35,373 nt of DNA. Origin: Methanosarcina sp. UBA5 (GTDB lineage Archaea; Halobacteriota; Methanosarcinia; Methanosarcinales; Methanosarcinaceae). The position numbers were made by a program, and so were the translations under genes. This document shows positions 1 to 7,037 of this stretch, piece after piece (within the stretch, counting starts at the first letter, position 1; each line of letters opens with the position of its first letter). The notes beneath the pieces were generated by a model, which made no database searches, was not told where the DNA came from, and was given only the letters and a program-made list of their open reading frames with translations. Where the stretch lies: positions 1 to 35,373 of the forward strand of contig NZ_DAVG01000117.1 of assembly GCF_002505485.1 (NCBI RefSeq). The letters are read 5' to 3'.

Positions 1-2
1 AT

Positions 3-290
3 AAACTAGGTAACTATAATGAATCAATCCAAGCTTATGATAAAGCCATAGAAATAGACCCGCAAAATGCATATGCCTGGAGTAATAAAGGTTGGTCCCT
101 TTATAATAAAGGTTGGTCCCTTTATAAACTAGGTAACTATAATGAGTCAATCCAAGCTTGTGATAAAGCAATAGAAATAGACCCACAGTATGCAAATGCT
201 TGGTATACTAAAGTTCTTCCCCTTGAGAAGCTTGGCAGGCATGATGAAGCGGTTGTGTGTTACAACAAGGCTAAAGAATTAGAGAGTTAA
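3..290 (+). CDS. TPR repeat protein, C-terminal part only
   Basis: The reading frame is open from the window edge to TAA at 288-290, so only the last 95 residues are visible. They contain tetratricopeptide repeats with the usual W-x-x-K-G, L-G-x-Y-x-E-A/S and A-I-E-I-D-P signatures. Such repeats form helical hairpins that bind partner proteins; no enzymatic role can be read from this piece. The middle repeat is 7 residues too long because a 21-bp unit is repeated exactly in tandem (84-104 and 105-125), giving GWSLYNK followed by GWSLYKL. The gene runs convergent to the DUF151 gene. Its start and full length lie outside the window. Confidence 0.85.
   Translation, partial: KLGNYNESIQAYDKAIEIDPQNAYAWSNKGWSLYNKGWSLYKLGNYNESIQACDKAIEIDPQYANAWYTKVLPLEKLGRHDEAVVCYNKAKELES
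84..125 (+). repeat. 21-bp exact tandem duplication inside a TPR gene
   Basis: Positions 84-104 and 105-125 are identical and keep the reading frame. They add seven residues to one 34-residue TPR unit. Confidence 0.9.
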
Positions 291-704
291 AATTTGTTCT
301 GACAAAAAGAGTCTGAATATTCGATGGACAAAGACATGGATATATAACATAGGTCTATGCTTATGAATAGTATTTCTAAAGGTGTCCTTGCATGATTGAT
401 TTCAGGGAATTTCGATAAGTTTCAATATTTGGCTAATTGCTTATAAAAAGTATATAAGTAGCTCGTTTAGTCAGAAGTTTATCGAAATTCTCTTTTATTT
501 TGGCTTATCAGACATTAACTTGTTGATCTAGCTCTTAGATAACAGTCTCTAAAAGACATTAGGTAATAATTTAAAACTAAAACAGACATGCCACGGAGTT
601 TTAAGATAATTCGAAAAACGATTTTTCGAGGACCGAAAATACAGGCTTAAGTAGAGGTAAGCTAATTTTTTAACTCAGGAAAAAACACTGTGCTCCAGTC
701 AACT
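291..704. other. Convergent intergenic spacer with a strong TATA box and a hairpin
   Basis: No convincing protein gene is visible. A good archaeal TATA-like element on the + strand lies near 449-461 (core GTATATAAGT). A perfect 8-bp inverted repeat with a 3-nt loop lies at 611-629 (TCGAAAAA/TTTTTCGA). The two neighbouring genes converge on this spacer, so the hairpin could end transcription from either side. The TATA box could also start a short RNA of roughly 140-150 nt that ends at the hairpin. Confidence 0.4.
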
Positions 705-1169
705 CTAGCCGAAAATATTCATCACCTGGGCACCTTCAAGCCTTGACATCTCGACTTCGGAACTTTCAAGCACATTTTTTCTGACTCTTATCGGAGCTCC
801 AACACGCAGGGCAAGGGCAATACAGTCGCTTGGTCTTGCATCAAATTGCATGACATTATTATCCTTTCTTATTATGAGCCGGGCGTAATAGATCTTGTCT
901 ACCTTTTCATCAATCAATACGCCCTCAATTTTCGTGTCCAATCGGTCGAAAATATTAACCATCAGGTCGTGAGCCATGGGCCGGGGCGGAGAAACACTTT
1001 TAAGTACGTTTCCTATTGAGAGGGCTTCGAGATGCCCTATGTATATGGGAAGCATATTCCCCTGAAGATCTTCAAGAAGCACTACAGGAGTCGGGTCTGT
1101 AAAAACATCGACTATATAGACATCTTTGACTCGAATTTCCTCAAAATCCTCATAAATATCGATGTCCAT
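705..1169 (-). CDS. DUF151 (bifunctional nuclease-like) family protein
   Basis: This 154-residue protein has the compact DUF151 fold signature: an N-terminal strand block containing PVVLLED and LPIYIGHLEA, a central PRPMAHDLM segment, and the C-terminal block DARPSDCIALALR. Family members in plants and bacteria have been reported as nucleases; the archaeal function is not settled, so only the family is called. The ATG at 1169 is preceded by AT-rich DNA that can hold a promoter. The stop is UAG (705-707), and a UGA follows in frame after one sense codon. In an organism that decodes UAG as pyrrolysine this would limit read-through to two extra residues. It lies downstream of pcm on the same strand, about 170 bp away. 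Confidence 0.85.
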   Translation of the reverse strand: MDIDIYEDFEEIRVKDVYIVDVFTDPTPVVLLEDLQGNMLPIYIGHLEALSIGNVLKSVSPPRPMAHDLMVNIFDRLDTKIEGVLIDEKVDKIYYARLIIRKDNNVMQFDARPSDCIALALRVGAPIRVRKNVLESSEVEMSRLEGAQVMNIFG

Positions 1170-1338
1170 ATTCAGTAAATGATTTTAAACTTATTAATAT
1201 CTAATTTAATTTTTTTAAATATATTAAAAATGCCGCTTAAAGCTCGGGTTCAGTTCCGCTAATTAGAACTTTCAGACCAGTTTTGCCTCAAGGCAATAGT
1301 CAGGAGCTTAGGTTAGGCCTTTTTCTTATCAGAACCTT

Positions 1339-2088
1339 TTAGCATTCCAGGTTTTTTCGGAAGCCATATTTTCCAATCAGGGGTACAAAAACGACCTCGC
1401 CTTTTCTCTTTTTATGGATATGCCCCTTGCTGTCCTTTGTAACTTTATAAAGTTCCTGGGGATAATTCCCTACAGGAATAACCATTATACCCTCAGGCTT
1501 CAACTGTTCCAGCAAAGGCTCAGGGATATAAGGAGCTGCACATGTCACAGCTATCCTGTCATAAGGGGCATACTAAGAATAACCCATTGAACCGTCTTCG
1601 AGTAGCACTGTGACATTGTCATATCCTGTTTTTTTCAGGTTTTCCCTTGCAAAATTCGCAAGGGCTTCTACACGTTCAACCGTATACACATGTCCTCTTT
1701 TTCCTACGATTTCCCCCATCACTGCGGAATTATATCCTGAACCTGCCCCGATTTCCAGGACTTTCTGCCCTTCCGAAAGTTCCAGGAGTTCACACATAAT
1801 CGCAACCATATGCGGGGCAGAGATTGTTTGTCCGTGGCCGATTTCAAGGGGGCTGTCCATATAAGCTTCTTTTTGCTCATATTCCGGAACAAACTTATGC
1901 CTTGGAACGCGGAGCATAGCCTCGCGAACTTTTTCTTTCAGCAGCAGGTAAGCCCCAAGATTCTCTATGAGGCGTCTGCGCATTGCTTCGAATTTTTCTT
2001 CCTCTCCGTTTTCTCTTTTATTCTTTTCTTTACCACGGCCCTCTTCGGAAATCACGCTGACCCGAACCTTCCCATTTCTTTCTCGCAA
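1339..2088 (-). CDS. pcm: Protein-L-isoaspartate O-methyltransferase with an in-frame UAG codon (possible pyrrolysine)
   Basis: PIMT uses S-adenosylmethionine to methylate isoaspartyl residues and start repair of aged proteins in the cytosol. The N-terminal part shows the family motif GHGQTIS (84-90) and the SAM-binding motif VLEIGAGSGYN (110-120). Codon 172 is TAG (1573-1575). The frame then continues without a shift for 77 more residues with the conserved YDRIAVTCAAP, LKPEGIMVIPVG and GEVVFVPLIGKYGF blocks, to TAA at 1339. Full length with read-through is 249 residues. Starting at the internal ATG at 1983 gives about 214, closer to the usual family length and free of the 59-bp overlap with the upstream gene. 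The truncated form would lack the C-terminal strands of the methyltransferase fold. It is either a pyrrolysine-containing protein or a fresh nonsense mutant. Confidence 0.85.
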
Positions 2089-2665
2089 AAATTCTTTTTA
2101 CGTATTTTGCAAGCACAACATCGCCTTTTCTGGATCGGAATGCCCCATCTCGTACCTTGATTTTCGTAATGAAAAGGCGTTTATTCCCCACTCTTTCTTC
2201 CGCTCCTATGACAAACTCATAATCTCCAGGCACGCGTTTTTCAATTACTTCGGTTTTTTCAGTCCCTGCCTGTGCGGAAAATTTTACGGTTACCTCATCA
2301 ATGGCTCTACCCCAGATCGTTTCGGTATCTCCTGCCCGGGCAATCTGGACTCGTTTTCCTCCAGCATCAAGAGCAGTAATCAGGATAGGTACTACCACTC
2401 CTGTTTCCTCGTCGTCTACAACCAGCTCATCGTCTACCTGAAGGACAGTCTCAGAATCGAGTTCAGTCTTGTAGGTATTTGAGATATCCATTTTGCTGAT
2501 TATCACTTTCAAACTGACGGATTTAGGGGTTTTAAGCTTCGCTGCATGCACCTGCCCGCATTCCAGACAGCGGACAAGCGGACTCTGCCCCTCTTTCATA
2601 ACCTCATGCCCTACCTCTTCTTCAGGGGAACATGAGGGGCACTCGACTTCAATTTCTCTTGTCAT
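2030..2665 (-). CDS. HVO_0476-like zinc-ribbon protein
   Basis: The protein begins with a zinc-ribbon (CPSC, then CLEC about 20 residues later) and continues with strand-rich sequence ending in a basic tail (KYVKRIFARKKW). This matches an archaeal family of zinc finger proteins of unknown function (HVO_0476 type). The ATG at 2665 places the ribbon right after the N-terminus; a TTG at 2689 would add eight residues. The 3' end overlaps the longest possible pcm frame by 59 bp, so the two are probably co-transcribed. It is divergent from the riboflavin regulator gene and shares a 160-bp promoter region that carries a palindrome. A nucleic-acid or translation-related role is only a guess from the ribbon and basic tail. 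Confidence 0.7.
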   Translation of the reverse strand: MTREIEVECPSCSPEEEVGHEVMKEGQSPLVRCLECGQVHAAKLKTPKSVSLKVIISKMDISNTYKTELDSETVLQVDDELVVDDEETGVVVPILITALDAGGKRVQIARAGDTETIWGRAIDEVTVKFSAQAGTEKTEVIEKRVPGDYEFVIGAEERVGNKRLFITKIKVRDGAFRSRKGDVVLAKYVKRIFARKKWEGSGQRDFRRGPW

Positions 2666-2760
2666 GGTATAATCAATAGATGGATTCAAGATACTAAATA
2701 CTTAACTTCTCCGGTGATGTTTTTCCTGGAGATGCACCAGGGAGAGCTCGCTATCAAAAG

Positions 2761-2813
2761 TTTTATTATAGCGAAATACATAGTTTAACATCTCATAATT
2801 GAGATGCATCTCA
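2761..2813 (+). promoter_or_regulatory. Promoter and palindromic operator candidate of the riboflavin regulator gene
   Basis: A TATA-like element TTTTATTATA lies at 2761-2770. About 20-43 bp downstream come three hexamer arms, ATCTCA (2790-2795), TGAGAT (2800-2805) and ATCTCA (2808-2813). They form two overlapping inverted repeats, one with a 4-nt spacer and one as a perfect 14-bp palindrome at 2800-2813. The position overlaps the expected transcription start, as expected of a repressor site. The adjacent gene encodes a winged-helix protein of the RbkR type, known to autoregulate in other archaea. The match of this palindrome to that regulator is inferred. Confidence 0.55.
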
Positions 2814-2825
2814 AAATTAAGATAG

Positions 2826-3512
2826 GTGCCGACAGTGCCTGATATTGAATACCTTAAAAAACTCGCACTTATAGGAGCAGTAAATAAAACCATCAAGGTC
2901 TCATCGAGCGAGTTTCAAAAGCATACTGGGGCAAGCTCCAAAACCGCAGCAAGAAAGCTAAAGCAGCTGGAAGAGGAAGGGCTGATTGAAAGGAAGATCG
3001 TTCCCGGTGGCCAGTTGATAAAAATGACAGAAAAAGGGATTGAAGTTCTTAAGAACGAATACGTCGATTACAGCAGGATCTTTTCTCCAGAACTCGAGAT
3101 TCTCAAGCTTGAAGGAAAGGTGCTTAAGGGCCTCGGCGAAGGCCAGTATTATATAAATATACCCGGATACCGGAAGCAATTTGAAGAAAAATTGCATTTT
3201 GTACCTTTTCCCGGGACTCTGAACGTACAGCTTTCAGAAAGCAGTTCGCCTCTTCGAAATCTTTTACGTGAAATGCCAGCTATCCGGGTAAAAGGTTTCA
3301 ATGACGGAGAACGTACATTCGGAGGTGGGAAATGCTATCCGATTGTAATTGGCGGCATAGAGGCTGCTGTAGTCGTTCCTGAAAGAACACATTACCCATC
3401 GGATTTGATTGAGATTATTGCGCCGGTAAAGTTAAGAGACGCCCTGAAATTGAACGATGGGGACAGAGTTGTGGTACAGGTTAAAAAACAGGGTACGGAG
3501 AGCCAAAAATGA
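2826..3512 (+). CDS. rbkR: CTP-dependent riboflavin kinase with N-terminal winged helix (RbkR type)
   Basis: Residues 1 to about 85 form a MarR/ArsR-like winged helix (KTAARKLKQLEEEGLIER, then a wing and TEKGIEVL). Residues about 95-222 form the archaeal DUF120 riboflavin kinase domain with FVPFPGTLNVQL and FGGGKCYPI. The kinase makes FMN from riboflavin using CTP rather than ATP. Proteins with this two-domain build have been described as regulators that also sense flavin and control riboflavin genes. The start is GTG at 2826, or GTG at 2835. The stop overlaps the ribB start by 4 bp, so the two genes form an operon. The palindrome just upstream is its likely operator. Confidence 0.9.
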   Translation: MPTVPDIEYLKKLALIGAVNKTIKVSSSEFQKHTGASSKTAARKLKQLEEEGLIERKIVPGGQLIKMTEKGIEVLKNEYVDYSRIFSPELEILKLEGKVLKGLGEGQYYINIPGYRKQFEEKLHFVPFPGTLNVQLSESSSPLRNLLREMPAIRVKGFNDGERTFGGGKCYPIVIGGIEAAVVVPERTHYPSDLIEIIAPVKLRDALKLNDGDRVVVQVKKQGTESQK

Positions 3513-4249
3513 GCGGAAGTACGGTTTACGATTGTCTTACGTATAGAAATGAGAATATCAACCGGGCACTGAAAGCCCTGCGGGCCGGAAAAATGATCCA
3601 GATTTACGATTCGGACTCAAGGGAAGGAGAAACTGATCTCGTAATTCCTGCAAAAGCGGTCACTTTCAAAGACGTGAGATGGATGCGAAAAGATGCAGGC
3701 GGCCTTATCTGTGTGGCGGTGGACCCTGTAGCATCAAAACAGCTCAAACTGCCTTTTATGGCTGAACTCGTCCGGGAAGCCAGCAAAGCCAGTGATGTGC
3801 TTGGGGAAGTTGTAGAGAAAGAAGGCGACCTTAAATACGATTCCCATTCTTCATTTTCTCTCTGGGTCAATCACAGGGAGACCAGAACCGGCATTCCTGA
3901 TAACGAAAGAGCCTTCACTATCCGGAAAATCGGGGAAATTACAGAAAAAAAGTTGTCCGGAAATGTAATCCATTTTGGAGAAGAATTCCGAACCCCTGGG
4001 CACGTTGCATTGCTGAGGGCTGCAGACGGGCTTCTGGATGAGCGTAAAGGCCAGACCGAACTTTCAGTTGCTCTTGCCCGCATGGCAGGCATTACCCCTG
4101 CAATGGTAGTCTGCGAGATGCTTGACGATAATAATGGGAAAGCTCTCTCCAAAGAAGATTCAAAAGAGTATGGTAAAGAACACGGGTTGGTATTTCTGGA
4201 AGGGCAGGAAATAATGGAAGCTTACATGACGTGGACAGGCTCGGAATAA
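3509..4249 (+). CDS. ribB: 3,4-dihydroxy-2-butanone 4-phosphate synthase
   Basis: RibB converts ribulose 5-phosphate to 3,4-dihydroxy-2-butanone 4-phosphate plus formate, supplying the four-carbon unit of riboflavin. The 246-residue protein shows the acidic loop YDSDSREGETD (33-43), the GGLICVA strand, and the FRTPGHVALLRA substrate/metal segment. It is a stand-alone RibB without a GTP cyclohydrolase II domain, as usual in archaea. The ATG overlaps the end of the riboflavin kinase gene (ATGA), so translation is probably coupled. Regulation by the upstream winged-helix kinase is likely. Confidence 0.93.
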   Translation: MSGSTVYDCLTYRNENINRALKALRAGKMIQIYDSDSREGETDLVIPAKAVTFKDVRWMRKDAGGLICVAVDPVASKQLKLPFMAELVREASKASDVLGEVVEKEGDLKYDSHSSFSLWVNHRETRTGIPDNERAFTIRKIGEITEKKLSGNVIHFGEEFRTPGHVALLRAADGLLDERKGQTELSVALARMAGITPAMVVCEMLDDNNGKALSKEDSKEYGKEHGLVFLEGQEIMEAYMTWTGSE

Positions 4250-4255
4250 AAATTT

Positions 4256-4316
4256 ATTTCTTCCGCTTTTTCAGTTTTATTTTTGCTTCTTTTTTAATTT
4301 TTTTACCCATTTTTTA
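4256..4316 (+). terminator. T-rich terminator after ribB
   Basis: Several runs of five to seven T residues follow the ribB stop within 65 bp, typical of archaeal oligo-T termination. A TATA element for the next gene follows. Confidence 0.5.
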
Positions 4317-4326
4317 AAACGCAGAA

Positions 4327-4338
4327 TTTTATATAAAG
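4327..4338 (+). promoter_or_regulatory. TATA box of the CDF transporter gene
   Basis: The sequence TTTTATATAAAG is a near-ideal archaeal TATA box. Initiation about 25 bp downstream would fall near 4360, ahead of the coding frame. Confidence 0.6.
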
Positions 4339-4366
4339 ATAAGTAGGTATATTTATTGATAGTTTT

Positions 4367-5344
4367 TTGATAGCCTTCAACCGTATTATTTCTCTTTTAT
4401 CTGCTTGTTTTCCGGTTTCGCACATTCAATGTAGGGGGGTCAGATCTACGTTACAGAAATTTAAAAAAGTACAGCAAGTCCTTATATATGTATTACTTCT
4501 GAACCTTGCAGTTGCGTTCACTAAAATCATTTACGGAACCCTGACCAGCACGTTGAGCATGACTGCGGACGGATATCACTCCCTCTTTGATGGAGTTTCC
4601 AATATTATAGGACTGGCTGGGAGTTTTATCGGAGCCCGACCGCCTGATCTTGAACATCCTTATGGGCACCGAAAATATGAAACTGTAGCCTCTATTTTTA
4701 TTGCTCTACTTCTGATCTTTGTAGGCGTTGAGATTTTACGGAGCTCTCTCAACCGCTTCCTAGTCCCGAGTGCGCCAGAAGTCACAGTTCTGAGTTTTCT
4801 CGTAATCCTTGGGACGATGTGTATTAATTATCTGGTAACACGATATGAATATAAACAGGGGGAATCTCTCCGAAGCCAGGTGCTTATAGCAGACTCCATG
4901 CACACAAAGAGTGATATTTATGTCTCCCTCTCGGTCATAGTAAGTCTGGCTGCCGTAGAGCTTGGCTTTTCTCTCATGGACCCCTTAATAGCCGTAGTAA
5001 TTTCGTTTTTGATTTTCAGAGCCGGATACACAATTATTAAAGAGGGTTCAAGGGCTCTTCTGGATATGTCCAGGATCGAAGACAAAGAAATTTGTAACCT
5101 GGTTATGAGAGTTGAAGGGGTAAAGGGCTGCCACAAAATCCGGACTAGAGGGAGCATGGGGGATATCAAGGTCGATATGCACCTGCTTGTCCAGTCGGAT
5201 ATGTCACTTGAGGACGCACACGTTATTGCTCACAGGGTCAGCAAAAAGCTGAAGAACGAATACAAAGATATTTCAGATGTGGTCATACACCTTGAACCCT
5301 CCTTCCAGCAACCCCAAGGATCAAATAGCAAAAAAACCAGTTAA
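4367..5344 (+). CDS. Cation diffusion facilitator family transporter
   Basis: This CDF/ZIT family membrane protein exchanges divalent metal ions such as Zn, Fe, Mn or Co for protons. About six membrane segments are visible. Metal-site residues are present in TM2 (MTADGYHSLFDG) and TM5 (DSMHTKSDIYVS), and a cytoplasmic C-terminal domain follows (VMRVEGVKGCHKIR, MHLLVQ). The start is uncertain. The frame opens at TTG 4367, but the first 27 codons do not look like the family. A strong ribosome-binding site AGGGGGG at 4433-4439 is followed 8 nt later by ACG at 4448, in frame and just where homologous N-termini (LQKFKKVQQ) begin. Which metal is carried cannot be told. aroC starts 5 bp after the stop, so they may be co-transcribed. 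Confidence 0.88.
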   Translation: MIAFNRIISLLSACFPVSHIQCRGVRSTLQKFKKVQQVLIYVLLLNLAVAFTKIIYGTLTSTLSMTADGYHSLFDGVSNIIGLAGSFIGARPPDLEHPYGHRKYETVASIFIALLLIFVGVEILRSSLNRFLVPSAPEVTVLSFLVILGTMCINYLVTRYEYKQGESLRSQVLIADSMHTKSDIYVSLSVIVSLAAVELGFSLMDPLIAVVISFLIFRAGYTIIKEGSRALLDMSRIEDKEICNLVMRVEGVKGCHKIRTRGSMGDIKVDMHLLVQSDMSLEDAHVIAHRVSKKLKNEYKDISDVVIHLEPSFQQPQGSNSKKTS

Positions 5345-5349
5345 GATGC

Positions 5350-6447
5350 ATGGCTGGAAACGTTTTCGGGCAGATGTTTCGAATTACCACCTGGGGCGAA
5401 TCCCACGGCAGGGCTGTAGGTGTTGTGGTAGATGGATTGCCTGCAGGGCTTCAATTTTCTGAGGTTGACATCCAGAAAGAGCTGGACAGAAGACGCCCGG
5501 GGCAGAGTGAGGTTTCAACTCCGCGGCACGAGGCTGACAGGGTGGAAATTCTTTCGGGAATTTTTGAAGGAATGAGTACAGGCACTCCGGTTTCAATGCT
5601 TGTCTGGAATTCGGATGCCAGGTCTTCAGCTTATGATGCCATTAAAGATACTCCCAGGCCCGGACACGCCGATTTTACCTACATGGCCCGCTACGGAATG
5701 AGAGATCACCGTGGAGGAGGCAGGTCTTCAGCCAGGGAAACAATAGGCAGGGTAGCAGGCGGAGCCCTTGCAAAAATCCTGCTCGCCAGATTCGGAATCC
5801 GAATTGTAGGGCATGTGCTTGAGCTCGGAGCTATCCACTCAAAGCCTCTTTCTTTTGAAGAAATTCTTGAAAACGTAGAAAAGACTCCTGTGCGGTGTGC
5901 CGATCTTGAAGCTGCCGAAAAAATGCTTGAGAAGGTTGCAGCTCTTCGGCAGGAAGGAGATAGTATCGGAGGCATCGTCGAACTTATTATAAAAGGTGTA
6001 CCTGCTGGCCTTGGAGAGCCTGTATTTGACCGGCTGGATGCAGACCTTGCAAAAGCCCTGATGAGCATTCCTGCCGTCAAAGGCTTCGAGATTGGAGCCG
6101 GATTTGATGCTGCTCGCCTGCGCGGAAGTGAAATGAACGATCCTTTCCGAATCGAGGAAGGAAAAATAACTACTTTGAGCAATAATGCAGGTGGAATTCT
6201 TGGAGGAATTTCAACCGGCCTGGACATTGTCTGCAGGGCGGCAGTAAAGCCAACCCCTTCCATAGGAAAACTTCAGCAGACCGTTGACCTCAAAACCCTG
6301 GAAAACACTGAAATAACAATCAAAGGCCGGCATGATCCAACAATTCCTCCGCGCATGGTTCCGGTTGCCGAGGCTATGGTTGCCCTTGTGCTTGCTGACC
6401 ATATGCTCAGGAGCGGCTTTATTAATCCCAGGACTCTGCTGAAATGA
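5350..6447 (+). CDS. aroC: Chorismate synthase
   Basis: AroC removes phosphate from 5-enolpyruvylshikimate 3-phosphate to give chorismate, the last shikimate-pathway step, and needs reduced FMN. The 365-residue protein has the N-terminal signature WGESHGRAVGVVVDGLPAG, the central GGGRSSARET loop and the C-terminal RHDPTIPPRMVPVAEAM signature. Length is normal. The ATG at 5350 lies 5 bp behind the CDF gene. The flavin requirement fits loosely with the ribB neighbourhood, but other shikimate genes are not in the window. Confidence 0.96.
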   Translation: MAGNVFGQMFRITTWGESHGRAVGVVVDGLPAGLQFSEVDIQKELDRRRPGQSEVSTPRHEADRVEILSGIFEGMSTGTPVSMLVWNSDARSSAYDAIKDTPRPGHADFTYMARYGMRDHRGGGRSSARETIGRVAGGALAKILLARFGIRIVGHVLELGAIHSKPLSFEEILENVEKTPVRCADLEAAEKMLEKVAALRQEGDSIGGIVELIIKGVPAGLGEPVFDRLDADLAKALMSIPAVKGFEIGAGFDAARLRGSEMNDPFRIEEGKITTLSNNAGGILGGISTGLDIVCRAAVKPTPSIGKLQQTVDLKTLENTEITIKGRHDPTIPPRMVPVAEAMVALVLADHMLRSGFINPRTLLK

Positions 6448-7037
6448 AGAGAGTAAATACAAATGAATTAACGACAAATTAGCCAGAATATCATCCTACT
6501 TAATATTGAAATATCTGACTTCTTTCATATTTTTCCCCTATTTATAAGGCAGCTTTGCCTTTACACACGTTTTTTGCAGCTTCTTTACTTAAATTCACTC
6601 TGGAAAGAAGCATTTTCGCAAATATTTCTTTTTGGTCCTGAAACAAGAATAGTCCGACTAAATAATTTTGCTTCTTCTCGAGTTTTTTTCGCTTCTTTCA
6701 AACTTGAATCTGAGAACAGTCCTGGCACCGAATTATAACTTTTTTATTGGGTGTACTGCTAGGTAAAAAACCATAAAGTTGTGAAGTGACAGTTTCTCTA
6801 TCACAGGAAATAGTTGCGGCCTGTATCGCTATATAAGCTTTCTGTGCAAAGTATCTAACAATTATATCTCAAGTAAAATTATGATTTGAAGACAGCGTGG
6901 AAAGAGTTAGTTTGAGGATTTGGTTAGAAAAATTTATAAAGTACTCACCTAAATTAAATTATAGAGTCTACTCTATTTATTTTAAGCTTTTTAGTTATTG
7001 AGTTTGTGTTTACTTTGCAGTTTTGAGGGGATCTTAA
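6448..7037 (+). promoter_or_regulatory. 590-bp spacer with two candidate promoters for the DUF3160 gene
   Basis: No gene is visible. A TATA-like element CTATATAAG lies at 6829-6837 and a second, AAATTTATAAAG, near 6929-6940. The latter would give a leader of about 70 nt before the TTG start. The first half of the spacer holds nothing I recognise. Confidence 0.4.

Noticed and set aside
291..704. tRNA or pyrrolysine tRNA gene
   Set aside because: No cloverleaf, T-loop motif or acceptor pairing was found here or in any other spacer read by eye.
1339..2088. Two separate genes or a frameshifted pcm
   Set aside because: The two pieces are in the same frame with exactly one TAG between them, and the conserved family blocks run on both sides. 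A frameshift or two independent genes do not fit.
1967..2482. Plus-strand open frame of 171 codons opposite pcm and the zinc-ribbon gene
   Set aside because: It covers parts of two well-supported minus-strand genes and has no family features.
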